The notes beneath the pieces are model-generated. The model worked only from the letters and a program-made list of their open reading frames with translations, searched no databases and was not told the DNA's origin. A stretch of DNA of 64,000 nt, from assembly GCA_002270565.1 (NCBI GenBank), contig NQMI01000012.1, positions 387,921 to 451,920 of the forward strand, written 5' to 3'. Below, piece by piece: positions 1-11,319 of the stretch. The DNA is from Stenocarpella maydis. Its lineage: Eukaryota > Ascomycota > Sordariomycetes > Diaporthales > Diaporthaceae. The translations under genes and the position numbers were made by a program. Each line of letters opens with the position of its first letter. The stretch's first letter is position 1.

Positions 1-809
1 CGGAATCACTCACTTGATAGCGCACAAGTCGACTACCCTGACGAAAGCATGGGACATGTTGATAGCGCTAGGAGAAGCAACCCCAGCAAACCCTCTCCAT
101 CCCCTGGCCAATGGCCTGCTGCTTTACACTAGTGTATACACTGCCTGAATGTCCTGACCCCGAAAATAGTGTAAAGACGTTGTGAGGCCCACAGGAAATC
201 CTACCACCCCCGGGCGCCACCACCTCCCCGAATGCTCCCACCTTCCCGGATATGGATCCCAGTCTTGGCTAGACCTGCCGGCTGAGTCGCGCATTTTATC
301 CCCATGATTGGTGGACATATGACCTTTAGGACGTAGCATTCTTGCGATGCCGACGGGGCCACCGTATCTCATATCTTGTTGATGGCGATCTTCTATCTTT
401 CTGGCCCCGTTGACCAGCCAGAGGGGAGACTCTACACCAGAATGCGGTCCCTTTTGAATTGGGAAGGTGGTAGTAAACAGTTATAGCGCTGCTGTGGCAC
501 CATTCCGAGCAAGATAGCCTCATTCGACATCTCTGTGGCCTCGTAATGTCGCGTTGCAGCCCGCGTCGCCAGCCCTAGGCCCGGGGCGAATGCGCAGGGA
601 GAAGCAGAGGCTGCTAGTGTTCGTCAAGCACGCGAGTTCTTGATCGTGAAGAGCTCGGGTATAAAGACGTGGTGATGCCCTCGTCGTAGAAATCACCTTC
701 TGATCATCACCAGCGGTCTTTGAGCATCCACGGATCCAGAACAGTTGTTGTCTCTTCCCCCCCCTCCTCCTCCTCCTTGCACCAGTCGGAATCCGTGAAT
801 AACTCCAAA
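1..809. other. Intergenic, upstream of the eqolisin gene
   Basis: No supported gene. The open frames here are short, overlap on both strands and match no family I recognise. The last 150 bases are the promoter and leader of the glutamic peptidase, with a TATA element and a pyrimidine-rich stretch (CCCCCCCTCC at about 759-768) just before the start codon. Confidence 0.6.
660..666 (+). promoter_or_regulatory. TATA box of the eqolisin gene
   Basis: TATAAAG lies 144 bases upstream of the start codon at 810, a reasonable spacing for a fungal core promoter with a roughly 100-base leader. Assigned from motif and position only. Confidence 0.5.
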
Positions 810-1862
810 ATGAGGTTCTCTTCTTTCGCTGCTGTCGCCCTTGGCGCTGAGGTTGCCCTCGCTGCTCGTTGGACTGAAAAGCGACGGGAGCGTCACGCTG
901 CCCGCGCGGCTACCCGACAGAGCAACCCGCTTCTTCCTGCTACTGATGTGGACGGTCTTCAGGTCGAGGCATTCACCAACGAGACCTCCCATGCTCAGTA
1001 CTCCACCAACTGGGCCGGCGCTGTGCTCATTGGCACTGGGTATAAGTCGGTCACCGGCACCTTCGTTGTGCCAACCCCCTCGAAGCCTTCTGGCGGCAGC
1101 TCTAGCACTGAGGTTAGTAGGCTCTCCTCGAACGTTGGCCGCCGATTTCCTTCCAGCGTTGGAAGCTACGGCGTGGAGGGAGCGTCTCAGTATAATAAGC
1201 TTACTTTTTACCGATACAGTACGCTGCCTCGGCCTGGGTCGGAATTGATGGCGACACTGCGCAAAACTCGATTTTGCAGACCGGCGTAGACTTCTATGTA
1301 AGCCGCGGCCCGTTTTCGTGCTGCTCTGGTTAGTTTTGAAAGCTGACTCTCAACTCTGCAGGTCCAGGGCTCACAGATCAGCTTCGACGCCTGGTACGAG
1401 TGGTACCCGGACTACGCGTAAGTCTCCATGTAACCCTCGAACAATTCCGGGATCCCATATCAAGGAGGGACTAACCCGCCTTGCAGTTATACTTTCAGCG
1501 GAATCAGCATCTCTGCGGGTGATACTATTACTGTGACCGTCACAGCCACTTCCAAGACCGCCGGCACAGCCGTGGTCAAGAACGTGTCGAAGGGTACTTC
1601 GGTCACCCATACTTTCACGGGCCAGACCCAGGCTCTGCAGGAGCTCAACGCTGAGTGGATCGTGGAGGATTTCTCTGAAGGCAATTCTCTCGTTCCGTTT
1701 GCCGACTTCAACACCGTGACCTTCACTGGGGCATCCGCCAGTGGATCTTCAGGAACCGTGACTCCCTCCGGGGCGACTCTGATCGACATCCAGCAGAGTG
1801 GAAAGGTCTTGACCAGCTCCTCCGTGTCGGGCTCCTCTGTCACAGTCAAGTACACTGGTTAG
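810..1862 (+). CDS. Secreted glutamic peptidase (eqolisin, family G1)
   Basis: Exons 810-1112, 1220-1297, 1362-1417 and 1487-1862 give 270 residues. The first 20 or so (MRFSSFAAVALGAEVALA) form a signal peptide, followed by a basic propeptide rich in RR/ER that fits maturation by cleavage, then one eqolisin beta-sandwich. Family signatures are clear: NWAGAV, ASAWVGIDGD, ILQTGVDF (expected catalytic Gln) and NAEWIVEDF (expected catalytic Glu). Eqolisins are acid endopeptidases secreted by saprotrophic and pathogenic fungi. All three introns have GT-AG ends, and the splices restore the YAASAWV and DYAYTF junctions. The whole translation contains no cysteine, although aspergilloglutamic-type relatives carry disulfides. 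The start is the first ATG after the TATA box and gives the signal peptide. Family assignment is very secure. Confidence 0.95.
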
Positions 1863-2416
1863 TCCGGACGGGTGCTAAATGCATTTCTTTATAATATATG
1901 TATGGAATGTGTTGTTTGAGACAGGATTCGGTTGACGAGCCCGGCATCCCGGCCGCGGCGACTAGTGACGTTGGGGAAGACCTCGGATGAGGGGTTGTAA
2001 TGCTGCTCGTTGTATTTAGCTTCTTGTCCGTTTGAGTTAGGCCACGGCCGCACTCGGCAATATTTGGAAATAAACGAAAGCCCAGTCCCGCCCCGCTCTT
2101 TTTATCTCTGGTGTTCCCAGCAGCATACAACTGGTCGTTGGAATCGACAAGAGACGAGCATGCGAGGCCAGTTTTGACCCAGGAAAAGAATGCTGAGACA
2201 AGTCAAGAGGCGCTGGCTCCGGGCCGTCCCTTCAATCGAAGGATGACCGAAGCTGATGCCGACCCCACTGAAGGTCCGCTAGTATCCGGGGCACTCAGTG
2301 GACCTCGGCTCCCAACCACGGTACCTGCGATCTCGGCCAGTGGTCCATGGAGGGGCTTCGTTCGCTTCTCCTGTTGCAAGCGCTGCATCGTGTATTTTCC
2401 CACGCAAGCCCCAGAA
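1863..2416. other. Intergenic between eqolisin and CoA-transferase genes
   Basis: Holds the 3' region of the peptidase gene and the 5' region of the CoA-transferase. The frame of the latter is open upstream to about 2111, but nothing upstream of 2417 looks conserved or protein-like. No other gene seen. Confidence 0.5.
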
Positions 2417-3996
2417 ATGGCTTTCAACAGCTTGTCCAACACGTTGAGATCATGCAAGAATGTGCGGCTGTGCCTGCCTCAAATACCAAGCGTCAGCAGG
2501 CACCAGGCTGGTGCTGCCCGACGTTCCTCAACGGCCGCTGGCTTGCTACCTCTCCAAGGGTATCGCGTTCTTGACATGACCCGTGTCCTAGCAGGTGTGA
2601 GCTGGCTTCTGCAGGTCAAGTGTCAATTGCTTTGCTGACTCATTAATGTAGCCTTACTGTACTCAGATACTGGGTGACCTCGGGTAAGTCGATCTTCGAG
2701 AAGACATGGTGGACTCGCTTTCCGTCCTCAGACGCTGAGTTTGTCCAGTGCGGAGGTCATTAAGATCGAGCACCCAGTCCGTGGCGATGACACAAGGGCC
2801 TGGGGTCCTCCATATGCCAAATACACCGAGAGCTCAGAGCATCAGGGGCCCGGGGAGTCGGCTTACTTTCTGGGCGTGAGCAATTGACTCCTCAGACGTG
2901 TTAACACAACGGATGCTGACCATTCGGAGGTGAACCGGAATAAGAAATCCCTGGGCTTGTCCTTCCAGGATCCCGCTGGCGTTGAGATCCTGCACAAGCT
3001 GGCTGCCAAATGCGACATTCTCGTCGAGAACTACATCCCTGGAGCGTTGAAGAAGTACGGCCTGGACTTCGATACCATCCACAAGATCAACCCGGCCCTG
3101 ATATATGCCTCCATAACCGGGTATGGCCAGACCGGCCCATACTCTCAAAGAGCAGGCTACGACGTGATGGTTGAGGCCGAGTTCGGATTGATGCACATCA
3201 CCGGTGCCCGTGATGGCCCCCCTGTTAAAGTCGGCGTCGCCGTCACAGACCTAACCACGGGTTTGTATACGAGCAATTCCATCATGGCTGCTCTTCTTGG
3301 CCGCCAGAAGTCGGGCAAAGGGCAGCACCTCGATGTTGCTCTGAGTGACTGTCAGACTGCCACTCTGGCCAATATTGCTAGTAGTTGTCTCATCAGTGGC
3401 GAGAAGGATACTGGGAGATGGGGCACGGCTCATCGTGAGTCCATCAAATGTCTCGGTGTCTCTAGTCCTCGTCCTGGCTAACAGAAGTAGCATCGATTGT
3501 CCCATACAAGGCCTTCAGGACAAAAGATGGCGATGTTCTGTTTGGGGGCGGGAACGACCGGCTGTTCGGTATCCTGTGCGACGGCTTGGGCAAGCCAGAA
3601 TGGAAAGACGACCCCAAGTTCAAGATCAACTCGCAGAGAGTCGCCAACAGGGACGAGCTCGAGGCCGAGATTGAGAAGATTTCGACGCAAAAGACCACAA
3701 AAGAGTGGCTTGATGTCTTCGAGGGGAAGGGGATGCCCTACGCCGCGGTCAATGACATCCAAGGAACGTTGAGCCATGAGCACACACTGGCACGCAACAT
3801 GGTCATAGAGGTTGACCACGAGCACTGCGGTCCCATCAAGTTGGTCAATACGCCGATGAAGTTCTCTGAGAGTAAGCCTGGGTTGAGGAGTCCGCCGCCA
3901 ACTTTGGGACAGCATACTGATGAAGTGTTGCGGGAGCACCTTGGCTTGGATGAGGCCCATATTAGCAGCTTGAGGGAGAAGGGCGTGGTCAATTGA
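2417..3996 (+). CDS. CaiB/BaiF family CoA-transferase (class III), succinyl-CoA:glutarate-type
   Basis: Exons 2417-2596, 2652-2683, 2749-2875, 2930-3434 and 3491-3996 encode 449 residues. The N-terminus (MAFNSLSNTLRSCKNVRL, then SRHQAGAARRSS) is rich in Arg/Ser and poor in acids, as in a mitochondrial presequence. The class III core follows: [30 protein letters not shown], split here by two introns, then VNRNKKSLGL, ITGYGQTGPY, GYDVMVEAEFGLM, TGLYTSNSIMAALL and GTAHPSIVPYKAF. These enzymes move CoA between carboxylic acids through an active-site Asp thioester. The closest eukaryotic type I can name is succinyl-CoA:glutarate CoA-transferase; formyl-CoA-type relatives cannot be excluded. An ATG further upstream in the same frame (2242) would extend the protein, but the presequence favours 2417. 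Family secure, substrate inferred. Confidence 0.9.
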
Positions 3997-4483
3997 GACC
4001 CAGCGTCAGCCTGGGTAGGTAGAAGACAGAGGCACTGGCGGTTGGTAGATGCTCCTGCCACCTTGGCGAACACTATAAAGCCATCTTTGCCATTTTAATG
4101 TGAAGCAAATGTTTCACGAATGGTCTCCCATTAGCGCTGCAGGGCCGTGTGATCCAGCTGTTTGGCAGTTCTGGGACTGGTGCCACTGAGAGCCAGATTG
4201 ATCGTCGTCCGTAATGGGAGTCCTTTCCTATTTCACTAACGTGCATTTGAAAGCCTTTGATTGCCAAGTGAGCGAGGGTGAATGAGGCTCGTAAAGAGAA
4301 AGACAAAGGAGGAAAAACAGGTTTGGGAGGTTCAAAGTTGCTGTTGCTGTTGTCGCATGTCACGTGCGCATCACGTGCTTCTGAACATCGTGCCACCCCT
4401 TAAGCGACCTCACTCGCAGCTTCTCAGCCGGAGATGCAACGGAGCACCTTACATACGGGGTCAGCTCCCTCGGGAGAGAAAAC
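3997..4483. other. Intergenic upstream of the PHD-finger gene
   Basis: No gene supported. It contains the terminator of the CoA-transferase and the promoter/leader of the PHD protein, including two CACGTG/TCACGTG-type E-box words near 4361-4376 (cacgtgcgcatcacgtgc). Confidence 0.5.
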
Positions 4484-6122
4484 ATGGCCAACACAAATTC
4501 GACGACAGTGGCTCCAGCGCCAGCAGCAAATCCTGACGGCGGCAATGGCACAACACCCGCAGCACAGGGATCGTCACCGGCGAAGCCATCTCCTGCGGCT
4601 GCCTCATGCCCGTCCCCATATGTCAACGATGGCTCCAAGAAGTTCACATCGCCGTATACCCCACAGTTCTCGCCTGCGACGCAGATGATATTGAAACGGA
4701 TGCGCGGCGAAGCTGGTGGGCTGAGTTCCGCCCTCGCATCGGCCACGGCTCCCGGTGCGCCTCGACCCAATTTCCCGCGGCCGGTCTATGAGAGCGTCAG
4801 AGAGCGCATCATTGCGAGCATGACGAGCGGCAACACTATGTCATTACCAGCGCCACCGTCGTCTTCGAAGAGCACAACGGCAGGCACTTTGCGCTTCCCC
4901 ATGAAGCCGGCGCTGACGAGTGCCTCCAATGGAAAACAATCTGTGGCAGGTGGGCAGAAGCGCAAGCGGGAAGGGGACGCTAGCGACGGCTCCTCGCCAG
5001 CTGAGGCCTCGGACTACGGCGAGGGCATCAAGAGGGCAAAGCCAAAGCAATCAGCAGCACCCCAGATCACACAGTCAGGGAGGCGCATACTGAAGCCCGA
5101 AACATACGATCCTGCGGCAGAGGACAATGCAAAGAAGAACGCACGCCTGGGCAAGCGGACAACGGAGCAGGCTCTCTGCAAGAAGTGCACCCGCATGTAC
5201 AGCCCCGCTACCAATCAGATGGTGTTTTGTGACGGCTGCAACGACCCGTGGCACCAACGCTGCCATGATCCTTGGATCGATGACCAAATCATCCAGGACC
5301 AGAGCTTGAAGTGGTATTGTTTGATCTGCCAGGCGAAGAGGGAACGGCTGCAACCAAAGAAGAAGGTTGAGCAGCCTAGATTTGGAAGCTGGGCAGACAG
5401 ACCAACCTCTCAGGTGAGATTCCTTTGGCCAGACGCTTTGGGCCTATAATGTTAACATCTACATTAGAAACGAGCCTATCTTTCAGCACTCTCACCAGAG
5501 GACTTGGTCAACCTGGTAATCCATGCCACCGAGCTGCATCCCGACCTACCAATCTTCCCTATCGAGTCCACTACGTCGCCCAAGAAGTCATCAGCAGGCA
5601 GCATGCCGCGGCCCCTTTTCGCAGGTGCATCAGCAGGCGGTCTCTTCCACCGCGCCGAAGCGAACCCCGCAGGGCCCTTGAACTTCATCCGAAAGATACC
5701 GGCCAACGCCAAGAAGTCAACCCTCGCCAAAGCCCGGTCAGGCACCGGCTCTCTGCAGAGCAAGACCGCTGCGCAGGCCAGTGCTCTCGCGGCTGGAAAC
5801 CAGGTCAATGACGAAGAGGAGTCGCCATTTACTAGGCTTTGGCCCAGGCCGGGCAAGGGCATGTACAGCCGGCTTCCGCCTGAGGCGGACGACGACCGTG
5901 GCTTGACAGATGACAATGACTATGCTGCTTTCAGCGTGATCATCTTCAATGAGAAAGGCAGTAAGTCACGTTCGCAGATGCAAAACACCCAACCAGTCGC
6001 AAGAATGCGAGCCAAAATTTGAAGGGACATTCCAAGTACCCACAACGTTGCTTGCTACTTTGCTGGTGTTGCTAACAAATACGCACATAGAAAAGATGGA
6101 GGAGAACGGAGTTAAGGTTTAG
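4484..6122 (+). CDS. PHD-finger nuclear protein
   Basis: Exons 4484-5413, 5468-5960 and 6091-6122 encode 484 residues. The first 200 are low-complexity Ser/Pro/Ala with a basic patch (QKRKREGDASDGS) that can act as a nuclear signal. A complete C4HC3 PHD zinc finger lies at about residues 226-277: CKKC, CDGC, WHQRCHDP and WYCLIC hold the eight ligands. The middle continues with KRAYLSALSPEDLVNLVIHA and a Ser/Lys-rich segment, and the third exon supplies only ten residues (KKMEENGVKV). PHD fingers of this kind usually read histone H3 tails, so a chromatin role is inferred; partner and complex are not visible. The second intron (5961-6090, 130 bases) is supported because it joins FNEKG to a short in-frame ending. 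Confidence 0.85.
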
Positions 6123-6308
6123 AAGGTTATCACGGAGGCCGCGTTGGAACCCAAGAAATTTCTTTGACCTGTCGGCCAGAGGCACCATGGAAGCATGTGC
6201 ATTCTGAGACAGAGAAACAGGTAAAAGCTAGAAGCGGTTCCTCAGAGCAGTCGAGTACGCAATGTCTCTGGAGGTGATGGCATTAACATTAGAAGTATAT
6301 ACAAATTA

Positions 6309-7327
6309 TCATGTCTTGCAGTCCTGTCGTGCCGCATCGGCGTGGGTGTTCTCCTCCAAGGCAGTGCTTGTTCTCCTGCTCGTCTCGGCGCTCACAGTCC
6401 TGCTATCTGGATTGCCCGACGATGTTGCCTGCGACGACTCCCCCGATGTCATCGAGGACGCTCCGCTCCTACTCATCGAATCTACCTGGGCGTTGCTCTT
6501 TTCACCCGAGTGAATCTCGCCCAGAGCAATGGTCGCCTCCGGACTAAGACCGCGCTCAATCTGAGAAGGTGTTTGCGGATCGCTTCCACGCGTACGCGGG
6601 GCTGAATGGGCATTCGAGACTTCTGGGACCCCGGGCGGCCTTGATGTCTGCCAAGAGAACAACGTTCCGATTCGCAGATCTCTGCCCAGAGTATGTCGGT
6701 GGATGCTCGTATGTAGTAGGTCCCAGATTCCAATCACCCATAGAAAGAGATAAATGACAGGGCCGGAGAAGCTCGAATCCATTCCCCAGTAAGAATAACC
6801 CTGTGGGAACACTTCGCGAAAGCCCACATAGACCAAGAACATGGCAGTATAGCCCAGGCCGGTTAGTAAGCGCAGCAGCACGGCCAAGGCTTGCCACTTT
6901 CTCTTGGCTCTGGCGATAGAGTAGACGTCGAGAGATATATCGGTAGCGGCGAGGGCAGTAAGCGCGATAGCTGGCGGCCTGTACCACAAAGTTTAGCTGT
7001 CAGTGAGCCCAGTCCAAGGCCGAACATAGCCAAGCTCAAGAGATCTTCTACAAACCTTTGCTCCCGACCTCTGTACCTATAGAGGAACTCGGCCAAGATG
7101 GAGAGCAGCAACGAACACGCAGTGGCGTGCACCACACCATTAATGACGCGCAGGGCAACTTTCGCCCAGCGGCGCTCGTACATCTCAGTCCAGCTCCAGC
7201 TTCCTCTCCCGCGGATCGAGCTCTCGTAGGTCGACTGCGCGGGCGTGTACTCCATGTTCTCGATGAAGACCGACCTCCGGCTGGGTGGCGGTCGCGTGTT
7301 GGGCGCGGTCGATGTGAATGGTGCCAT
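6309..7327 (-). CDS. Predicted multi-spanning membrane protein, fungal, function unknown
   Basis: Exons (minus) 7056-7327 and 6309-6978 give 313 residues. The N-terminal 60 are polar. About four or five hydrophobic segments follow (around VALRVINGVVHATACSLLLS, AIALTALAATDISLDVY, ALAVLLRLLTGLGYTAMFLVYVGF, GPVIYLFLWVIGIWDLLH). The last 110 residues are a Ser/Thr-rich polar tail likely to be cytoplasmic. The intron has GT-AG ends and preserves the reading RYRGREQRPPAIALT. I do not recognise a named family; the layout is that of small fungal integral membrane proteins with no known activity. The start at 7327 is the first ATG not preceded by an Arg-rich unlikely extension; an upstream in-frame ATG at 7453 exists. 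Confidence 0.75.
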
Positions 7328-8439
7328 GCTGCCGAGCTTCTTTGTGGGCCCCTTCGAAACTCTGCCGTGTCGGTCTGCGCCGCTCCTGATCCTCGCCCAG
7401 CGTGGAGAAGCCTCAGACTTGATACATGCGGCTTGTGTCTTTTTCAAACGCACAAGATCCCCCCCCCCCTTGAGCGAGCGCGAGAAGAGCCGTCACGGGG
7501 AACAGAGCTAGCTGGCAAGCTGCCTCGCCCTTGTCTGTACTGAGAGAGACCAGTTCAGTTCCAGAGAGGGCTGGAGGACGACGGGTTCAGGTAGCCTCGT
7601 ACGACCCAACTCTTCAGGGAGAGGAAAACATCCGAGTCATGGTGCCTCCCGTGTCTTTAAGTTAGTCGAAGGAATCGCCAGATCGGGCCAGATCACCAGT
7701 CAAGCCGCCGATGTCACGTCTTGGCAGGGCAGGCGAGGACCCTTCTAGGTTTCGTGATCCCCCGTGCTGTCGCGAGAGGGAGGGAAGAGCCAGCACGGTC
7801 TTCTCCAAGCGGTATTTCGGTCCCATCAGGTCCCACCAGGAGCAACTGGTCTTGCAGGAAATGTCGTAGGTTTGCCAAGGTCAAGGATGCCCAGCCGTTT
7901 CGAGCTCGCAGCTCCTGCTGGCAGGTTTGGGGTGCATGTGCCCAAAGCACTGGACGGTCTGGGCCTTGATGGGACCGCGTGTGGGGCAACTCCACCCCCA
8001 CAGCTGCTTGACCGGAATTGGGTTCCCGCACCTGTGACGTCGCGCCTGTGCTGTGCAGGCGGTGGGCTGGGTTCAGGGGGGAGGTTATTTAACCTATGGG
8101 TTCAAAAGGGGCATAGCAGAAAAATCCGTCCACAGCTTGTGCCCGCATCGGGACGTAGTGTAGACATTGGGCTCGTTGGTATGTCTTTTTTTTTTTTTTT
8201 TTTTTTTTTTTTGCGCATGAACTGTAATTTATCTCCCACTACAACCTCATCTTTCTATGCCTGGCTCAGACTTGCCTTTTACAACTTCATGGTCTCGCAG
8301 GGCAGATATCGGAAGACAACGGGTTTCTATACGAAACTGCACAATCGTCATGACATCGGTAGAGGCTCGTCAACTCAGAAGTATCTGTAATGTCATCACC
8401 GCCAGGATGAGGCTGACCTCGGGCCATTCAAGCTGTCCT
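7328..8439. other. Intergenic with C11 and T27 homopolymers
   Basis: No gene supported. Notable are an uninterrupted C11 tract at 7459-7469, close to the 5' side of the membrane-protein gene, and an uninterrupted T27 tract at 8186-8212. Open frames across the region have no family signature. Confidence 0.6.
8186..8212. repeat. T27 homopolymer
   Basis: Twenty-seven consecutive T on the plus strand, 228 bases beyond the 3' end of the asparagine-synthetase-domain gene. Read on the minus strand it is a poly(A) stretch, which is one way a retroposed 3' end could look. I found no flanking element or target duplication to support that. Confidence 0.8.
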
Positions 8440-10321
8440 TCATGATAAAAGCGTGGTACCTTTGATCTTACCACTCTCCATCTTTGCTGTACGTGAGCCG
8501 AATTGTATCTGTCGGGGCCGAGTTAGGATGGCAGGTTGAAACGAAACGGAATGACGAGGCCACTTACGGCCCGCTTCTTCTCAGTGGCAACCTTGCCCAT
8601 GCCGAGCTCCAGAGAGAGGAGCCTCAAGACCCGCTTGCCTGGCTCAACAACTCCATCAGGGTTGTTGAAGTCGCATTTCTCCCATACTGGGGTCCCGATG
8701 GCCCATCGAACCAGCTCTTCATCCAGGTACGGAAAGCGGACCTCTTTCCCCCAGTGCGACATCACTCGATCATCCCTGCCCAGGTTTCTCTTTCCTAGCC
8801 TGCTGACGTCAAGCTTGAGCTCTCCGACCAACCCCGGGTAGCCTCTTCTTTGGTAAGCTGTCGCGTGGCGTTGATAGCCTCCAAAGAGCTCGTCGGCCCC
8901 GAGACCTGAGAGAAGAACGCGTGCTGTTGAGTTGCAGGCTGCTTGGGTATTTGTCCCAGCACCAGTGAAGGCAGTACCCTGACCCCGCGCAGCAAAGTAC
9001 AGGGCGCTAGCTATAGAGAGATCCATCTCGGTGTTGTGCGGATAAATGAGAGATATTACCTCGTCCTTGTGGCTTGAGTACTCAGAGTAGGGAATATTTA
9101 CCTGCTGTGGGTTGAGCATTGTTGCTTGAGGTGGACGATGTAGATAAACTCACTGCAAGGAATTTCCAAGCCCGCCCGGGACAGACTCGCTGAAGTTCAG
9201 CGAAGGACTTCCTTCCTGTCATCCTGTCCGGGCAAGCCTCGTAAATTTCGAAAGGGCCAGAGTCTTCTTGGCCCCTCGACTTTTGAGCGTTGGCTGCAAC
9301 CCGAGGATTCTCAAAAGCGACATTGATCAGGTCGATGCCTTGATCGAGGGGAACAAGATCATGGCACACCCTTGCCACCACCGTGCAGTCCAGTCCGCCA
9401 GAGAACAGTACAGCCACTCTCGTTGTTGCTTGCTGTTCGCTCATGGCTGGTGGAGATGGTACATCCAGGACTCGCATTCTGAGAGATTCGGTCAACTGCT
9501 CCCGCAGAGCCTTCACCGACGGCGAATCAGGGACCAGGGAGACATTCCCAGCTGGGACAGCTGAGTTGAAACGGCCAATGTTGGAAACCTGTATGAGTAA
9601 GTCGCAGATACTTGGCGGCAGCAAGGTGTAGCAATTGAATGAACTGCAGCAGTGCACTCACAAAGTCCGCTGTGTCGTCATCTTCCAGCCATTCCAACCT
9701 CCTTGTCACTGGACTTTGTTCAGTAGGGTGGTTTAAATGAATTTTCGCCACGTCCAGGACGTAGATGCCGTCGGCCTCGACCTCCCTCCACTGCGGATCG
9801 ACAGCATCTGTGATGCTGGACAGGACAAGGCGTTGGTCGCCTTCGCGGATCACTAATGACCGTCTTCCAAGGCGATCGCGGCCATAGTAGACCTTTTTTG
9901 AGGGTCTGTCGAAGAATGCAAAGGCGAACGGACCATCGATGGACCTGAGTACCTGCAATACAGCAGCATCCCGCTCTTCCAGGTCCCGTCGCACGGCCTC
10001 GTTCAGCAGGGCTGCTATAGCCTCGCCGTCGTTACCAGAAATTTCGTGATGTCGGACCTTCCACGCCTCCCCATTCCAGCAGAGTACGGACCCGGAATCG
10101 CGGTCGACGAACGGTTGCTGGGCGATGTGGTCACCGCGAAGGGCCAGGACCGAGGAGGTGAAAGCGAGATGGGGTACTGGTGTGCCCTCGGCGACTCCAT
10201 CTGTCAGTCGCGTCTCATAAGTGGTGATGTGGTCCGGTCCACGGCTGCAGAGACATCGCCGTAGCTTGGGCGTGATCTCCTCTGTCTGGGATACAGATAT
10301 CACTGCATGAATCCCACACAT
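8440..10321 (-). CDS. Asparagine synthetase domain-containing protein (ASNSD1-like)
   Basis: Exons (minus) 9662-10321, 9154-9588, 8568-9101 and 8440-8508 give 565 residues. It begins MCGIHAVIS, so Cys2 is in place as the glutaminase nucleophile, and the N-terminal class II amidotransferase half continues with SRGPDHI, VLALRGD and GPFAFAFFD. The C-terminal half is an asparagine-synthase/ATP-pyrophosphatase fold with VAVLFSGGLDCTVVA (PP-loop, SGGLDC in place of the usual SGGLDS) and LLSGLGADELFGGY. The last exon (IQFGSRTAKMESG) restores an ending I know from ASNSD1-type proteins. These resemble asparagine synthetase but are a separate, poorly understood branch; whether it makes asparagine is unknown. 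The splice at 9102-9153 has two possible acceptors differing by one Gln codon. Confidence 0.88.
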
Positions 10322-11319
10322 GCTGCCATGTGTCTACAGATGTCGTGAGCTAAGGTTCTGAGGAGGCAGAAGCTTGTCTCTTCAGGGTTTGCGGTGGAGC
10401 ATGGAAGCACAGGTCTCAGGGTTGCAACCCGCCTTATCAACCCTGCCTATCCGCCTTCACCACCCCCTCCCCCGGGCCCAAGTGGACGAGTGCGGTAAGT
10501 ACAGCCTCCCCTGACCCGACACATCCATCATCCACTAGTGCAAAGACTGATGTGACAACTTGGATACTGGGGTCATGGTCAAATTATCAATCAGCCCATA
10601 GAGGTGTCAGCAAATATACGGCGCTGGGTAATTTAAGGGCGGAACCAGCCTGCCGGGCTCTGCCCATGATTGAAAGCCGGATAAAATGCACCCACACGGC
10701 TCTTCAGGACTACCCACCCGATATAAATATTTAAACGTGCAGCATCTCGCTGTTACAGAGTCTTACCCACCCCTATTTAAAGCTTGAATTTACCCTACCC
10801 TAGAACCCCTTGATGCGCCTAGCCCAAGGAAGGGCCTTATATATACCTAGAAACAGAGGGCATGCCTAGAGGGTTGGGACTTAGTACGGGGTAGCTCCTT
10901 TTCTAAATTTTATTTAATAGGTACTTAGAAATCTTGCTACGAAGTTCCTTAAAGAAGCTTGTATCAGGTTGTCTGAAACCAAAGCTGGATGGCGGTCCTA
11001 AAAAACTAATTGGGACAGAAGCTGTCCACTATTATTGATGTCATTTCAATACGCAATTTGCAATGTATCGCTGTGCCAGTGCGGCTTAGTGGATAATCCT
11101 GTTCGGATATGCTCTGCCATTCCCATGACGTGCCGCAGCATGGCCAAATGCAACCAGTTTACGACAGTACACGCAGAGGAGCATATGGTAGAGGAGTGAC
11201 AATGCTATGCCATAATTTGTACTAGAACGTCTAAAAGTTTTCCAATTGTCTCAAACAGAAAAGGCTGATTAGCCCAAATCCCTTGTTGTACACATGAGTT
11301 TGTTGACTAGGTATCTAGC
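10322..11319. other. Intergenic, AT-rich
   Basis: No gene supported. The stretch from about 10550 to 11300 is visibly richer in A+T and TpA steps than its flanks (for example ATTTAAGG, TATATATACC) and has only short broken frames. It could be an old, mutated repeat, but no element is recognisable. Confidence 0.5.

Noticed and set aside
11080..11160. tRNA-like A-box (GCGGCTTAGTGGATAA)
   Set aside because: No B-box (GGTTCRANTCC) at a suitable distance and no acceptor-stem pairing.
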